From NCBI RefSeq assembly GCF_003343245.1, contig NZ_CP024901.1, forward strand, positions 4,464,001 through 4,528,000: a stretch of DNA of 64,000 nucleotides, read 5' to 3'. A program made the position numbers and the translations under genes. Below, in pieces: positions 1 through 9,111 of this stretch (position 1 is its first letter; every line of letters starts with the position of its first letter). The notes beneath the pieces are model-generated. The model was not told the DNA's origin and ran no database searches. It saw only the letters and a program-made list of their open reading frames with translations. The DNA comes from Photorhabdus laumondii subsp. laumondii (GTDB lineage Bacteria; Pseudomonadota; Gammaproteobacteria; Enterobacterales; Enterobacteriaceae).

Positions 1-423
1 GACAGTGCCCTCTCTTTTGCTTTGATCCGAGGTGGTCACGTAAATACCTGTGTTCTGGGCGGTCTGCAAGTTGATCAACACGCCAATCTAGCCAGTTGGA
101 TGGTACCGGGGAAAATGGTCCTTGGTATGGGAGGAGCAATGGATCTTGTCACTGGCGCGCGCAAGGTCATCATTGCAATGGAACATTGCACCAAAGACGG
201 TTCAGCAAAAATCCTCAAGCAGTGTACTCTGCCACTTACCGCCATCAACAAAGTCAACATGATTGTCACTGAATTAGGCGTCTTCTGCTTTGAACAAGGC
301 CAGTTAATTCTGAAAGAACATGCGCCAAATGTCACATTAGAGACTCTGCGGGAAAAAACCGAAGCAGAATTTAGTATCGCGCATGATCTCAAAATCATGC
401 CTATTCCGATACAGAAGAAATAA
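1..423 (+). CDS. 3-oxoacid CoA-transferase subunit B, C-terminal part (cut by window edge)
   Basis: The reading frame is open from base 1 and ends at a stop at 421-423, so only the last 140 residues are present. The stretch VPGKMVLGMGGAMDLVTGA and the following KVIIAMEHCTKDG match the beta subunit of succinyl-CoA/acetoacetyl-CoA transferases (ScoB/AtoA family), which move CoA between succinyl-CoA or acetyl-CoA and a 3-oxoacid. The catalytic glutamate and the subunit A gene, usually directly upstream, lie outside the window. The exact substrate (acetoacetate or another 3-oxoacid) cannot be told from this fragment. Confidence 0.9.
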   Translation, partial: DSALSFALIRGGHVNTCVLGGLQVDQHANLASWMVPGKMVLGMGGAMDLVTGARKVIIAMEHCTKDGSAKILKQCTLPLTAINKVNMIVTELGVFCFEQGQLILKEHAPNVTLETLREKTEAEFSIAHDLKIMPIPIQKK

Positions 424-717
424 GCCTAATTAGCAGTATCATTAGCTGATTTTATCAGTACTATCCTACCGTTCCACTAATCTAGACAGCTCAGATGTGA
501 GGCAATGGCTGCTGGAATCTGCTCATTATTATCACTGCTCATAAACCAGATAACTCATCATCATTATCATTATCATTATCAATAATCACATCAAGAAATT
601 TGAAGATATTGGAATGACTGTAATTAAAACAAATAACCACTAAAATATTAATAAAATGAAGTAATAATCCTTCAAGAGCGGTCTCTTTATTCCAGATGAA
701 GCATAGAATAATTATAA
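424..717. other. Intergenic stretch with hexanucleotide repeat
   Basis: No credible gene. It holds a short array of ATCATT-type hexamers at about 557-586. A reverse-strand open frame here merely translates the array into Asp-Asn repeats and has no family look. Confidence 0.5.
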
Positions 718-844
718 TATATCCGTCATCTTTCAAGTTGCCTCTTTGTTGGCTGCACTCTCTCACCCCGGTCACATCGTTATCTATGCTCCCGGGGATT
801 CGCTCCCTTGCCGTTGCGATGCATCTTGAAATCTATTGGGTATA
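718..844 (+). repeat. ERIC element, full length (127 bp)
   Basis: An imperfect palindrome starting TATATCCGTC and ending GGGTATA. Its core CTCACCCCGGTCAC and CTCCCGGGGATTCGCTC correspond to the enterobacterial repetitive intergenic consensus. The length is exactly 127 bp, the classical ERIC size. Confidence 0.95.
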
Positions 845-1098
845 AATACTTATTGAATTCTCATAAAATTGTATAGGTGTTTTTATAAGAAGAGTCTTAG
901 CATTCTTATTTAATGAAACAATTAACATATAATTGTAGTCATGTCAGCCCATTTAATATAGAGGCATTAATTCAAGCACATGATTTTTATAGTTTTTGTC
1001 AATTATAGTTATAGAGATAAATTAATTTATTTTTCCATTAATACATTGCACTTAATCTTTAGACTATCTAGCTACAGTGATCATCACCTATTAAAAAG

Positions 1099-1112
1099 GT
1101 GATTTTTATCAC
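1099..1112 (+). promoter_or_regulatory. CRP/FNR-type dyad (GTGA-N6-TCAC)
   Basis: The 14-mer GTGATTTTTATCAC has both half sites of the CRP consensus (TGTGA-N6-TCACA) at the right spacing. It lies about 155 bp upstream of the oxygenase start and 57 bp from a second, similar site. Which regulator binds is inference; FNR sites share the same dyad geometry. Confidence 0.45.
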
Positions 1113-1155
1113 ATCTTAAGATTTAAAAAAATCAGATATAATCATTTTATTTTGG

Positions 1156-1169
1156 GTGATTAAAATCAC
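1156..1169 (+). promoter_or_regulatory. Second CRP/FNR-type dyad (GTGA-N6-TCAC)
   Basis: GTGATTAAAATCAC has inverted GTGAT/ATCAC arms. It is followed by A, completing a TCACA half site. It lies 97 bp upstream of the ATG at 1267, a plausible activator position for the oxygenase-carrier pair. Confidence 0.45.
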
Positions 1170-1266
1170 ACTATCCGTTAATTTTGGTTTTAAAGAAGAA
1201 TAATATATGTAATATACTCCTACTTTTAGGGTTAACTAACATTATTATTTTTCAAAGAGAATATAA

Positions 1267-2271
1267 ATGGATTACCAAAATATATTTAAATTAACCATGC
1301 AAGAAAAACAGGATCTCTTTTTAGCATTAAATAAAATTGATTACGATCCTACCGGTAGTGATTTATATATTCATTTAGTTAAATCCGCCATGATGTCTTT
1401 TTTACCTACAAGAGTAATATCAGCCCTAAATAAACAACGAACATCTATAAACCCTAGACCATATATTATATTAAAGAATGTTCCAACCGATTGTGAAATC
1501 TTTTTCTCTCCATCGCCAAACCAATACACCCCCTCAGCAAAATCAGGGAATATTAGTGAAAATCTTTTAACGGGCATAGCCTCACTCATTGGTGAACCCT
1601 ATTCAATGCTTTTTGAAGGTAAGGAACTCATCAACAATCTCATTCCAACTCATGAGTCGAAAAATGAATATACCGGTCTAGGATTTGATGTCGAACTTGA
1701 CTTTCATATTGAAAACGCAGCCCTAAAACATTTAGAACAATATAATATTTCACCATTGGGTTTATTACTTACAGGTGTCAGGCATGATCCTGGCGGCCCT
1801 TTAACACGCATCTCTGATTCACGCTTATCTATTGCTCAATTAAAGAAAGATGATATAGAAACATTATCTTCACCATTATACAGCATAAAATTACCTTATC
1901 GCTGGCGACAATCCACATTAGTTGGAAAAGAAGAAACGCATCCTGTCCCTCTCATAGCAGAAAACCACATATTACCCAACATCAGTGCTGTATTTTATCC
2001 CGGTATGATAACAGCAAGTACAGCTAAAGCTGAAATTGCTCTAGAAAAATTCTACGCTTCAGTTAAAAGAAATGCAGTAGGAATATGTATTATCCCAGGG
2101 GATTTAGTCTATATAGACAACCGGCTAACTTTGCATTCAAGAGATAAATTTACCCCAACATTTGATAATATAGGAACACCATTACGGTGGTTACAACGCG
2201 TATTTATCTCACCTAACCTTTGGAATCATCGATATTTAAATCAAATAGAGCATAGAGTTTTTTCTATCTAA
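1267..2271 (+). CDS. Clavaminate-synthase-like Fe(II)/2-oxoglutarate oxygenase
   Basis: A 334-residue protein with the TauD/clavaminate-synthase-like fold signature. The iron-binding pair appears as His147-x-Glu149 (FHIEN), typical of amino-acid hydroxylases of this group, which use Glu in place of Asp. The distal His290 sits in GDLVYIDNRLTLHSRDKF, and Arg307 or Arg311 near the C-terminus could hold 2-oxoglutarate. Relatives hydroxylate free or carrier-bound amino acids (arginine, asparagine, lysine) for natural products. The substrate is not evident. A putative AEC carrier begins 12 bp after the stop, so the two are probably co-transcribed. No peptide-synthetase gene is nearby, so the product may be a freestanding hydroxylated amino acid (inference). 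Confidence 0.8.
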   Translation: MDYQNIFKLTMQEKQDLFLALNKIDYDPTGSDLYIHLVKSAMMSFLPTRVISALNKQRTSINPRPYIILKNVPTDCEIFFSPSPNQYTPSAKSGNISENLLTGIASLIGEPYSMLFEGKELINNLIPTHESKNEYTGLGFDVELDFHIENAALKHLEQYNISPLGLLLTGVRHDPGGPLTRISDSRLSIAQLKKDDIETLSSPLYSIKLPYRWRQSTLVGKEETHPVPLIAENHILPNISAVFYPGMITASTAKAEIALEKFYASVKRNAVGICIIPGDLVYIDNRLTLHSRDKFTPTFDNIGTPLRWLQRVFISPNLWNHRYLNQIEHRVFSI

Positions 2272-2283
2272 AAGGACCACCAG

Positions 2284-3201
2284 ATGTTAAATGTTTTCTT
2301 TTCAATTCTACCTATATTCTTGCTAATTACTCTTGGCTTCCTATCTAAAATATATATAAAGGACGTTTCTAGTTTCTGGAATTTTTCAGATAAGTTTGTT
2401 TACTATCTTTTTTTTCCTTGCTTATTAATATTAGATATTAGTGAGGCTAATTTCTCTGGTTCTGACAACTTCTATCCAATCGTATCAACCATAAGTTCAA
2501 CAATAATAATCGCTATTATTATTTTCATCGGTAGATTTTTATTTAACACTACACCAGATCTATTTACATCCATTTTCCAAGGAGGAGTTAGATATAATTC
2601 ATATGTTTTTATAGCACTTTCACAATCACTATTCGGCAGTGAGGGAGTTGCATTATCCGGATTTTTTGTGGCCTATATGATAATTATTACCAATATTATG
2701 AGCGTACTCGTAATGAATCATTATGGTCACGGAAGTAAGAAAAATCTGGGTGGTGCTATCCTTGCTTTAGCTAAAAACCCGCTAATTATTGGTGCAATTA
2801 TTGGAGTATTGCTAAACTACTTTAACATTCATATTACCGGCCCAATCAGACAACTTTTTATTTACTTATCGAACGCAGCTACACCATTAAGCTTAATGTC
2901 CGTAGGAGCTGGATTGATCATCAGCATGCATATAAAAAAGATACTTTCGATTTCTTATGCGACTATACTTAAGTTGGTTTTAATGCCACTCATCACCATA
3001 TTGATAATAAAATATTTAGGTGTATCAGGCGCTTCCGCAAACATCGCTATTCTATATTCCGCAGTGCCTTGTGCCGGCAATGCTTATATATTAGCTAAAC
3101 AAATGGGTGGTGATCATGAGGCAATGGCATCTATTATTACATGGACAACGTTATTATCCATTATTACTGTAACTTTAATTCTTGGCAATATGAAGTTATA
3201 G
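2284..3201 (+). CDS. AEC-family (auxin efflux carrier type) transporter
   Basis: A 305-residue, very hydrophobic protein with about ten predicted membrane segments in the two-times-five layout of the AEC/BASS-like fold. It has the usual N-terminal helix (ILPIFLLITLGFLSK) and polar breaks at about residues 95-110 and 255-270, the latter carrying SAVPCAGNAYILA. Bacterial members move malonate, malate, amino acids or related small acids. Being 12 bp downstream of the 2OG oxygenase, it may export that enzyme's product or import its substrate. Start ATG has AAAGGACCACC in front, a fair ribosome-binding site. Confidence 0.85.
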   Translation: MLNVFFSILPIFLLITLGFLSKIYIKDVSSFWNFSDKFVYYLFFPCLLILDISEANFSGSDNFYPIVSTISSTIIIAIIIFIGRFLFNTTPDLFTSIFQGGVRYNSYVFIALSQSLFGSEGVALSGFFVAYMIIITNIMSVLVMNHYGHGSKKNLGGAILALAKNPLIIGAIIGVLLNYFNIHITGPIRQLFIYLSNAATPLSLMSVGAGLIISMHIKKILSISYATILKLVLMPLITILIIKYLGVSGASANIAILYSAVPCAGNAYILAKQMGGDHEAMASIITWTTLLSIITVTLILGNMKL

Positions 3202-3230
3202 AAATAGGCATAAAACAGAGCGTCATGATA

Positions 3231-3271
3231 TAGAAAACATATTACTCAGAACAAATGTAATATGTTTTCTA
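3231..3271 (+). terminator. Stem-loop after the AEC carrier gene
   Basis: A perfect 15-bp inverted repeat (TAGAAAACATATTAC against its complement at 3257-3271) with an 11-nt loop, 30 bp after the stop. There is no strong T-run, so termination efficiency is uncertain. Confidence 0.55.
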
Positions 3272-3630
3272 TTACTAAATAACCACGTCACATAGTAGGC
3301 CGCTTAATATAAGTCAATCCGTTTTGAATAATCTGATCAATCGCTAAAAACAAAAAAATATACCGTACGTCTGACAAACACCGCAGGAAGAAATATAAGT
3401 ATAAATTTCATATATTAAATACAAATAGCTTTAATATGTTTTTGGTTAAAAAATTTCTAGTTATTTACTGCCATCAACCATACAAAAATAATTAATCTTA
3501 TAAGATATAAGAATATTCCATTATTCTCATTCCTAACTAGACTATGATCGGCATGAGTTGGCGGGAGTTATTTTTACAATAATTCAATATGTTAATTATA
3601 AAATAGTATTATTTAATTTGAGGAAAGTAT
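3272..3630. other. AT-rich intergenic stretch
   Basis: No gene, repeat or RNA recognised between the carrier gene and the tail fibre. It presumably includes the tail-fibre promoter; a weak ribosome-binding site (TTGAGGAAAG) precedes 3631. Confidence 0.5.
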
Positions 3631-5484
3631 ATGAGTCCCAAGAATGATTTTAAAGCTTTTTCTATTAGTAATAATGCTAACGTAGTCAGCCAAGAAGGGT
3701 ATGAAACAAGCTCGGCTTTAAAGACTGGATTTCCACCAGAGAATATTACCACTCATTTACTCAATAAGGTATTACGTCAATCTTCAGCAATATCGTCTAC
3801 AATAGCTAATTTTATCGCGACACAATATGGCGATGATGTTCTGGATGATGGGGATATAGTCAAACTCACTACTCAGTTAAATAAAGCCTTAGAAAAAAAG
3901 ATCGCGACAGAAATTCCAAGTGCTTCACTAACTCAGAAAGGAATTGTTCAACTCACAGATAAAACAGGCAACAGTAATTCACTTGCGGTCACTCAAAAAC
4001 TTGTTTCTGATGTAAATGATAATGCTAACAACAGATTAGCAAAAAACCAAAATGGCGCAGACATTCCTGATAAAAATGCGTTTGTGAAAAATCTCGGCTT
4101 AGCAGAAACCGCCAATTTAGCTAAAAATGCGGTACCGAATAGTAGAAAAATTAATGGGAAAGCGTTAACCGGGGATATCAGCCTGAACGCTGGAGATGTG
4201 GGGGCATTTAGGCTTGGATTAACAGGAAACAACACTGTTAGTAATCAAGTCCCCTGGAATGCAAATACCGGGTTATATGATTTGCTGAGACCTGGAATAG
4301 ATTCTCAGCATATCGCTCATTTCAATAATGGCGTTGGAAGCTGCCCAGCTTTTCAATTGAAAGTGCAGTACAAAAACAGCGGGATTGCTTATCGCTCCGC
4401 CCGTGATAATTATGGTTTTGAGGAAGATTGGACTGATATTTATACAACAAAAAATAAACCAACGGCAGCGGATGTTGGGGCATTTAGACTCGGATTAGCA
4501 GGCGGATACTCTGTTAATAATCCAGTCCCTTGGAATGCAGACACCGGGTTATATGACTTGCTGAGACCTGGAATAGATTCTCAGCATATCGCTCATTTCA
4601 ATAATGGCGCAGGAAGCTGCCCAGCTTTTCAGTTGAAAGTACAGTACAGAAACGGCGGGATTGCTTATCGCTCTGCTCGTGATAATTATGGCTTTGAAGA
4701 AGATTGGACTGATATTTATACAACGAAAAACAAACCAACGCCGGCGGATATCGGGGCATATGCAAAATCCGAAGGATCTGAATTTATCCAGCCAAAGTAT
4801 ATTAATCAAGCGAATATAAGTGATCTTACCGCATGGATAAAATCATTGCCGCAGGGTGGTCATGCATTCAGATTTTCAGGGAATGATAGTGGTATTGGAT
4901 ATGCGTGGTCGGGCGGCTATATAACAAGAATGCATGACATATGGGCAGGATTTGTCGCGCATTATGACTATGCCGGTATTAGCTTTATCCACGGAAATGA
5001 TGGAGGTGGAAACACAAAAGTTAGCCGACTTTGGACAGATAAAAACGCCCGCTCCGACGCTAACGGCATTCTCAGAGTATCCAGCCCAGTTGTAGATATT
5101 CATCCAGACGGAACTTACGAGTTAACCAGCGAAGCTGAAGGAGTGACGGTTAAGCGTATAGATACAGGGAAATATCGTATCAGAGGCTGCAATGGTTTTG
5201 CCAAAGATGGTGCGTGGGGAATTCACGGTGGAACTATCATCCCGGCAGACAGCAACGGGTTAAATCTCATTTGGGTGCGTGAATCGGTAGACACAACCAG
5301 CGGCGATATAACCATCGAATGTTACCATCGTCAAAATAAAGACGCTCCAGAATTTGCTCAAAATAAGCGTGTCAAAAGCGTGACTGCAACAGGAGAAGTC
5401 GTTTATTACCATGATGCTGAACCATGCGATATTCCAGACGGAAGAGTAATTAATATTCGTGTGCAACTACCTGAGAAGTCATAA
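3631..5484 (+). CDS. Orphan phage/tailocin tail-fibre protein with duplicated module
   Basis: A 617-residue fibre. The N-terminal 110 residues resemble Photorhabdus and Xenorhabdus tail-fibre attachment regions. Next comes a fibre repeat (LTQKGIVQLTDKTGNSNSLA) at about residues 100-120, then two near-identical 92-residue modules (residues 191-282 and 283-374), each starting GAFRLGL and ending in TKNKPTxAD. The C-terminal domain (ARSDANGILRVSSPVV to VQLPEKS) is the type found at the ends of lambdoid side-tail fibres, with GKYRIRG and GAWGIHGG. No other phage structural genes are nearby, so it is a leftover or a spare receptor-binding cassette. A terminator follows directly. Confidence 0.85.
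   Translation: MSPKNDFKAFSISNNANVVSQEGYETSSALKTGFPPENITTHLLNKVLRQSSAISSTIANFIATQYGDDVLDDGDIVKLTTQLNKALEKKIATEIPSASLTQKGIVQLTDKTGNSNSLAVTQKLVSDVNDNANNRLAKNQNGADIPDKNAFVKNLGLAETANLAKNAVPNSRKINGKALTGDISLNAGDVGAFRLGLTGNNTVSNQVPWNANTGLYDLLRPGIDSQHIAHFNNGVGSCPAFQLKVQYKNSGIAYRSARDNYGFEEDWTDIYTTKNKPTAADVGAFRLGLAGGYSVNNPVPWNADTGLYDLLRPGIDSQHIAHFNNGAGSCPAFQLKVQYRNGGIAYRSARDNYGFEEDWTDIYTTKNKPTPADIGAYAKSEGSEFIQPKYINQANISDLTAWIKSLPQGGHAFRFSGNDSGIGYAWSGGYITRMHDIWAGFVAHYDYAGISFIHGNDGGGNTKVSRLWTDKNARSDANGILRVSSPVVDIHPDGTYELTSEAEGVTVKRIDTGKYRIRGCNGFAKDGAWGIHGGTIIPADSNGLNLIWVRESVDTTSGDITIECYHRQNKDAPEFAQNKRVKSVTATGEVVYYHDAEPCDIPDGRVINIRVQLPEKS
4201..4752 (+). repeat. Tandem 276-bp duplication inside the tail fibre
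   Basis: Two in-frame copies, 4201-4476 and 4477-4752. Residues such as YDLLRPGIDSQHIAHFNNG and YGFEEDWTDIYTTKNKPT are identical in both. A third incomplete start (GAYAKSEG) follows, suggesting the module family can expand further. Confidence 0.9.
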
Positions 5485-5500
5485 TAATGTAATCAGGATC

Positions 5501-5521
5501 AGGCTCCCTAAAAGGGAGCCT
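5501..5521. terminator. Convergent terminator between tail fibre and cysS
   Basis: An 8-bp perfect stem AGGCTCCC/GGGAGCCT with a 5-nt loop followed by TTAATT. It serves the tail fibre from the left and possibly cysS from the right. Confidence 0.75.
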
Positions 5522-5552
5522 TAATTATCAAAGCAATTGTACTCTATCAGGC

Positions 5553-6938
5553 TTACTTACGACGCCAGCTTGTCCCTTGCGGCCCATCTTCCAGTTCAAT
5601 GCCCATCTCATTTAACTGATTACGAGCAGAATCTGCCAGCGGCCAATCTTTATTTTTACGGGCATCATTACGCTGCTTAATCAGCGCTTCAATTTTCGCA
5701 ATCTCTTCATCATCAGCCTGAATACCACGGTGCAGGAATTGTTCCGGCTGTTGTTGCAACAAACCTAAAATACCCGCCAGCTTGCGTAATTCAGCCGCTA
5801 AGCCATTCGCGGCATCCATATCTTCTGATTTTAAACGATTGATTTCACGTACCATATCAAACAGTACCGAATAAGCCTCTGGCGTATTGAAATCATCATT
5901 CATTGCGTCAATGAAACGCGCCTCAAATATTTCACCACCGGCCGGCGGTACAGAAGCATCTGTACCTCGCAGCGCAGTATAAAATCGTTCAAGTGCGGTA
6001 CGAGCCTGCTTTAGGTTATCTTCTGTATAGTTAAGTTGACTGCGGTAATGGCCTGACAACAAGAAATAACGTACCGTCTCTGCATCGTAATATGCCAATA
6101 CATCACGGATAGTAAAGAAGTTGTTCAGCGATTTGGACATCTTCTCTTTATCCACCATCACCATCCCTGAATGCATCCAGTAATTCACATACGGGCCATC
6201 ATGGGCACAAGTAGATTGTGCAATTTCATTTTCATGATGCGGAAACATCAGATCAGCACCACCACCATGAATATCAAAATGATTACCTAGCTGTTTACTG
6301 TTCATGGCAGAACATTCAATATGCCAGCCAGGACGGCCCGCCCCCCACGGCGATTCCCAACTTGGTTCCCCAGGCTTGGACATTTTCCACAACACGAAAT
6401 CCATCGGGTTGCGCTTAACATCAGCCACTTCCACTCGCGCTCCTGCTTGTAGTTGGCTGAGATCTTGACGGGAAAGCAATCCGTAATCCTGATCACTCTC
6501 GACGGAAAACATGACGTCGCCATTATCTGCAACATAGGCGTGACCACGTTTTATCAACGATTCGGTCAGCGCAATAATCTCCTGGATATGCCGGGTCGCA
6601 CGTGGTTCCAGATCAGGGCGTAAGATATTCAGCGCATCAAAATCTTTGTACATTTCCGCCAACATACGGCCAGTCAGATCATCACAACTTTCACTGTTTT
6701 CTGCCGCCCGCTTGATGATTTTGTCATCAACATCGGTCACATTACGTACATAAGTTAAATCATATCCCAGATAGCGCAGATAACGAGCAACCACATCAAA
6801 AGAAACAAAGGTTCTGCCGTGACCAATATGACACAGGTCATAAATCGTGATACCACACACGTACATCCCTACTTTCCCTGGATGGATTGGCTTAAATTCT
6901 TCTTTCTGACGGCTGAGGGTATTGAAAATTTTTAGCAT
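5553..6938 (-). CDS. cysS: Cysteinyl-tRNA synthetase
   Basis: A class I aminoacyl-tRNA synthetase charging tRNA-Cys in the cytoplasm. The start at 6938 ([12 protein letters not shown]) gives 461 residues, the E. coli length; an upstream ATG at 6959 would add seven extra residues and is unlikely. HIGH is at 37-40 and KMSKS at 266-270. The zinc ligands appear as Cys28, Cys209, His234 and Glu238. Divergent from ppiB, as in E. coli. Confidence 0.97.
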   Translation of the reverse strand: MLKIFNTLSRQKEEFKPIHPGKVGMYVCGITIYDLCHIGHGRTFVSFDVVARYLRYLGYDLTYVRNVTDVDDKIIKRAAENSESCDDLTGRMLAEMYKDFDALNILRPDLEPRATRHIQEIIALTESLIKRGHAYVADNGDVMFSVESDQDYGLLSRQDLSQLQAGARVEVADVKRNPMDFVLWKMSKPGEPSWESPWGAGRPGWHIECSAMNSKQLGNHFDIHGGGADLMFPHHENEIAQSTCAHDGPYVNYWMHSGMVMVDKEKMSKSLNNFFTIRDVLAYYDAETVRYFLLSGHYRSQLNYTEDNLKQARTALERFYTALRGTDASVPPAGGEIFEARFIDAMNDDFNTPEAYSVLFDMVREINRLKSEDMDAANGLAAELRKLAGILGLLQQQPEQFLHRGIQADDEEIAKIEALIKQRNDARKNKDWPLADSARNQLNEMGIELEDGPQGTSWRRK

Positions 6939-7205
6939 CGAGATTTTCCGTAAATTCACTGTACGTGTGTTAAAAATAACGAATTGATAATTCTGGATTT
7001 ATGTCCTTATCTCATCAATAAGTGCTCGATATGGCATAGTCCAATAGGATATTGAAACCTGATATTAAGCGCTTTGCAAGGTTGGTGATCAAGATAGCTC
7101 ACTGAAATTAATATGTACTGACTCATTATGGTAGATGTGATATAAAAGCCGCCTGGTCCAAATGCCCTAACCGGGTTAATCAAAACTATTATTAGGATTT
7201 CAATT

Positions 7206-7700
7206 ATGGTGACTTTCCATACCAATTTTGGCGATATTGTAATTAATACTTTCGCTGATAAAGCTCCTGTAACTGTTGAGAATTTCTTGAACTACTGCCG
7301 CAATAGTTTCTACGATAATACTATTTTCCACCGTGTTATTAACGGTTTCATGATTCAGGGTGGTGGATTCGAACCTGGTATGAAACAAAAGCCGACTGAT
7401 GCAGCTATCAAAAACGAAGCCAATAACGGTCTGAAAAACAACCGTGGTACTTTGGCAATGGCCCGTACTAACGATCCACACTCAGCAACTGCGCAGTTCT
7501 TCATTAATGTTGTTGATAATGATTTCCTGAACTTCCGCTCTGAGCGCCCTGATGGTTGGGGTTACTGCGTCTTTGCCGAAGTGATCGAAGGTATGGATGT
7601 TGTTGATAAAATCAAAGGCGTTTCTACCGGTCGCAGCGGTATGCACCAAGATGTACCACTCGAAGATGTTATCATCGAAAAAGTCACTGTCAGCGAATAA
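7206..7700 (+). CDS. ppiB: Peptidyl-prolyl cis-trans isomerase B (cyclophilin)
   Basis: A 164-residue cytoplasmic cyclophilin with no signal peptide. It has the catalytic [15 protein letters not shown] block (Arg43, Gln51) and the substrate-pocket run [15 protein letters not shown]. Length and ends ([13 protein letters not shown] to VTVSE) match E. coli PpiB. It is followed after 10 bp by lpxH, so the two are probably one transcript. Confidence 0.97.
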   Translation: MVTFHTNFGDIVINTFADKAPVTVENFLNYCRNSFYDNTIFHRVINGFMIQGGGFEPGMKQKPTDAAIKNEANNGLKNNRGTLAMARTNDPHSATAQFFINVVDNDFLNFRSERPDGWGYCVFAEVIEGMDVVDKIKGVSTGRSGMHQDVPLEDVIIEKVTVSE

Positions 7701-7710
7701 TTCACTGCAT

Positions 7711-8433
7711 ATGTGTACACTTTTTATCGCAGATTTACATCTCAGCGAACATGAACCGGCAATCACTGCCGGTTTTCTGCGTTTCTTGCGTGAGGATGCC
7801 ATTCAGGCAGATAGCCTCTATATTCTCGGCGATCTGTTCGATTACTGGATTGGCGATGATGATAACAACCCTCTCCACCGTGAAATCGCTAGCGCATTAA
7901 AAACTGTACAACAACAAGGTGTTAGCTGTTACTTTATTCATGGCAACCGTGATTTTCTGCTCGGTTCACGCTTTGCTAAAGAGAGTGGCATCATATTGCT
8001 CCCACAGGAAAAAGTACTGGAACTGTACGGTAAGCGAGTGCTTATTCTACATGGCGACACCTTGTGTACTGATGACGAAGGTTATCAACGATATCGTAAG
8101 CGGGTTCATACCCCGTGGATCCAACGTCTGTTTCTACTATTACCTCTGTCTATCCGTCAAAAAATTGCCGTAAAAATGCGAGCAAACAGCCAATCGGTCA
8201 ACCGCAGAAAATCCGAAGCCATTATGGATGTAAACCAGCAAGCTGTTATTGACACTTTTGAGCGGTATCAAGCTGACTGGATGATTCATGGGCACACTCA
8301 CCGCCCTTTTGTACATGAAGTTCCTCTGCATGATAAAACCGTCTACCGCGGTGTACTTGGCGCATGGCATCATCAGGGATCGATGTTCAAAATAACGGAT
8401 AAATCAATTGATCTTATCTCTTTCCCATTCTGA
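7711..8433 (+). CDS. lpxH: UDP-2,3-diacylglucosamine pyrophosphatase (lipid A synthesis)
   Basis: A Mn-dependent calcineurin-type phosphoesterase that cleaves UDP-2,3-diacylglucosamine to lipid X at the inner membrane face. The ATG at 7711 ([11 protein letters not shown]) gives 240 residues, the E. coli length; the frame is open further upstream inside ppiB but that is not used. Metal motifs are D8-x-H10, [22 protein letters not shown] and HGHTHRP. Confidence 0.96.
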   Translation: MCTLFIADLHLSEHEPAITAGFLRFLREDAIQADSLYILGDLFDYWIGDDDNNPLHREIASALKTVQQQGVSCYFIHGNRDFLLGSRFAKESGIILLPQEKVLELYGKRVLILHGDTLCTDDEGYQRYRKRVHTPWIQRLFLLLPLSIRQKIAVKMRANSQSVNRRKSEAIMDVNQQAVIDTFERYQADWMIHGHTHRPFVHEVPLHDKTVYRGVLGAWHHQGSMFKITDKSIDLISFPF

Positions 8434-8481
8434 TTAATCAAAAACACCCACATCCAGGTATGGCAACGAAAGTATAAAGTA

Positions 8482-8497
8482 ACGCAATCGTTTTCCT
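8482..8497 (+). promoter_or_regulatory. PurR operator of purEK
   Basis: ACGCAATCGTTTTCCT matches the PurR box consensus (ACGCAAACGTTTNCNT) and lies about 85 bp before purE. In E. coli the same position carries the purEK PurR box, at which the hypoxanthine-bound repressor blocks transcription. Confidence 0.8.
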
Positions 8498-8580
8498 TAG
8501 CTTGTGAGCATGATATGATCCGCGGCCTTAAAGCGTTATTTTCATTCTGGTGGACGTTAAAACACAGGAGCATTTGATTT

Positions 8581-9111
8581 ATGACTGCCCAACCTGATTT
8601 AGCAGGAACAGCTCAACACAATGCCAAAATCGCCATTGTCATGGGTTCTAAAAGCGATTGGACGACTATGCAGCACGCGGCTGATATCCTCACTTCTCTT
8701 AATGTACCTTTTCATGTTGAAATTGTTTCTGCTCACCGTACACCCGATAAACTATTCAGTTTTGCCGAGCAAGCTGAGCAAAATGGTTTTGATGTCATTA
8801 TCGCCGGTGCCGGTGGTGCCGCTCATTTACCCGGCATGCTGGCTGCTAAAACGCTGGTACCGGTTCTCGGCGTACCCGTACAAAGTGCTGCACTAAATGG
8901 GATAGACAGTCTTTACTCTATTGTACAGATGCCAAAAGGGATTCCTGTCGGCACACTTGCCATTGGGAAAGCTGGCGCGGCAAACGCAGCTCTACTGGCT
9001 GCACAGATTTTGGCTCGTCATAATAAAGATTTACTGAAACGCCTCAGCCATTGGCGTGAAACACAAACTCAGGATGTACTCGATAATCCCGATCCGCGGG
9101 AGGAAGCATGA
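8581..9111 (+). CDS. purE: N5-carboxyaminoimidazole ribonucleotide mutase
   Basis: Converts N5-CAIR to CAIR in de novo purine synthesis. The 176-residue sequence has the class I PurE signatures MGSKSDW (phosphate loop), [12 protein letters not shown] (catalytic histidine) and [11 protein letters not shown]. An N-terminal extension of about 15 residues precedes the core. Its stop overlaps the purK start by 4 bp, so the pair is translationally coupled. Confidence 0.97.
   Translation: MTAQPDLAGTAQHNAKIAIVMGSKSDWTTMQHAADILTSLNVPFHVEIVSAHRTPDKLFSFAEQAEQNGFDVIIAGAGGAAHLPGMLAAKTLVPVLGVPVQSAALNGIDSLYSIVQMPKGIPVGTLAIGKAGAANAALLAAQILARHNKDLLKRLSHWRETQTQDVLDNPDPREEA

Larger units (their letters stand above)
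845..1266. other. AT-rich leader region of the oxygenase gene
   Basis: No gene seen. The stretch is strongly AT-rich and contains three dyads of the form GTGAT...ATCAC, at 1077-1087, 1099-1112 and 1156-1169. It probably carries the promoter of the gene starting at 1267. Confidence 0.5.

Noticed and set aside
75..398. Reverse-strand open frame inside the CoA-transferase gene
   Set aside because: It is the shadow of the real gene; no family features.
539..775. Minus-strand open frame rich in Asp-Asn
   Set aside because: It only translates the ATCATT hexamer array and part of an ERIC.
1099..1169. Assigning the GTGAT/ATCAC dyads firmly to FNR
   Set aside because: FNR prefers TTGAT-N4-ATCAA; these have G at the first position, closer to CRP, so only a CRP/FNR-type label is given.
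3631..5484. Complete prophage or tailocin cluster around the tail fibre
   Set aside because: No capsid, baseplate, lysis or integrase genes adjoin; neighbours are a carrier gene and cysS.
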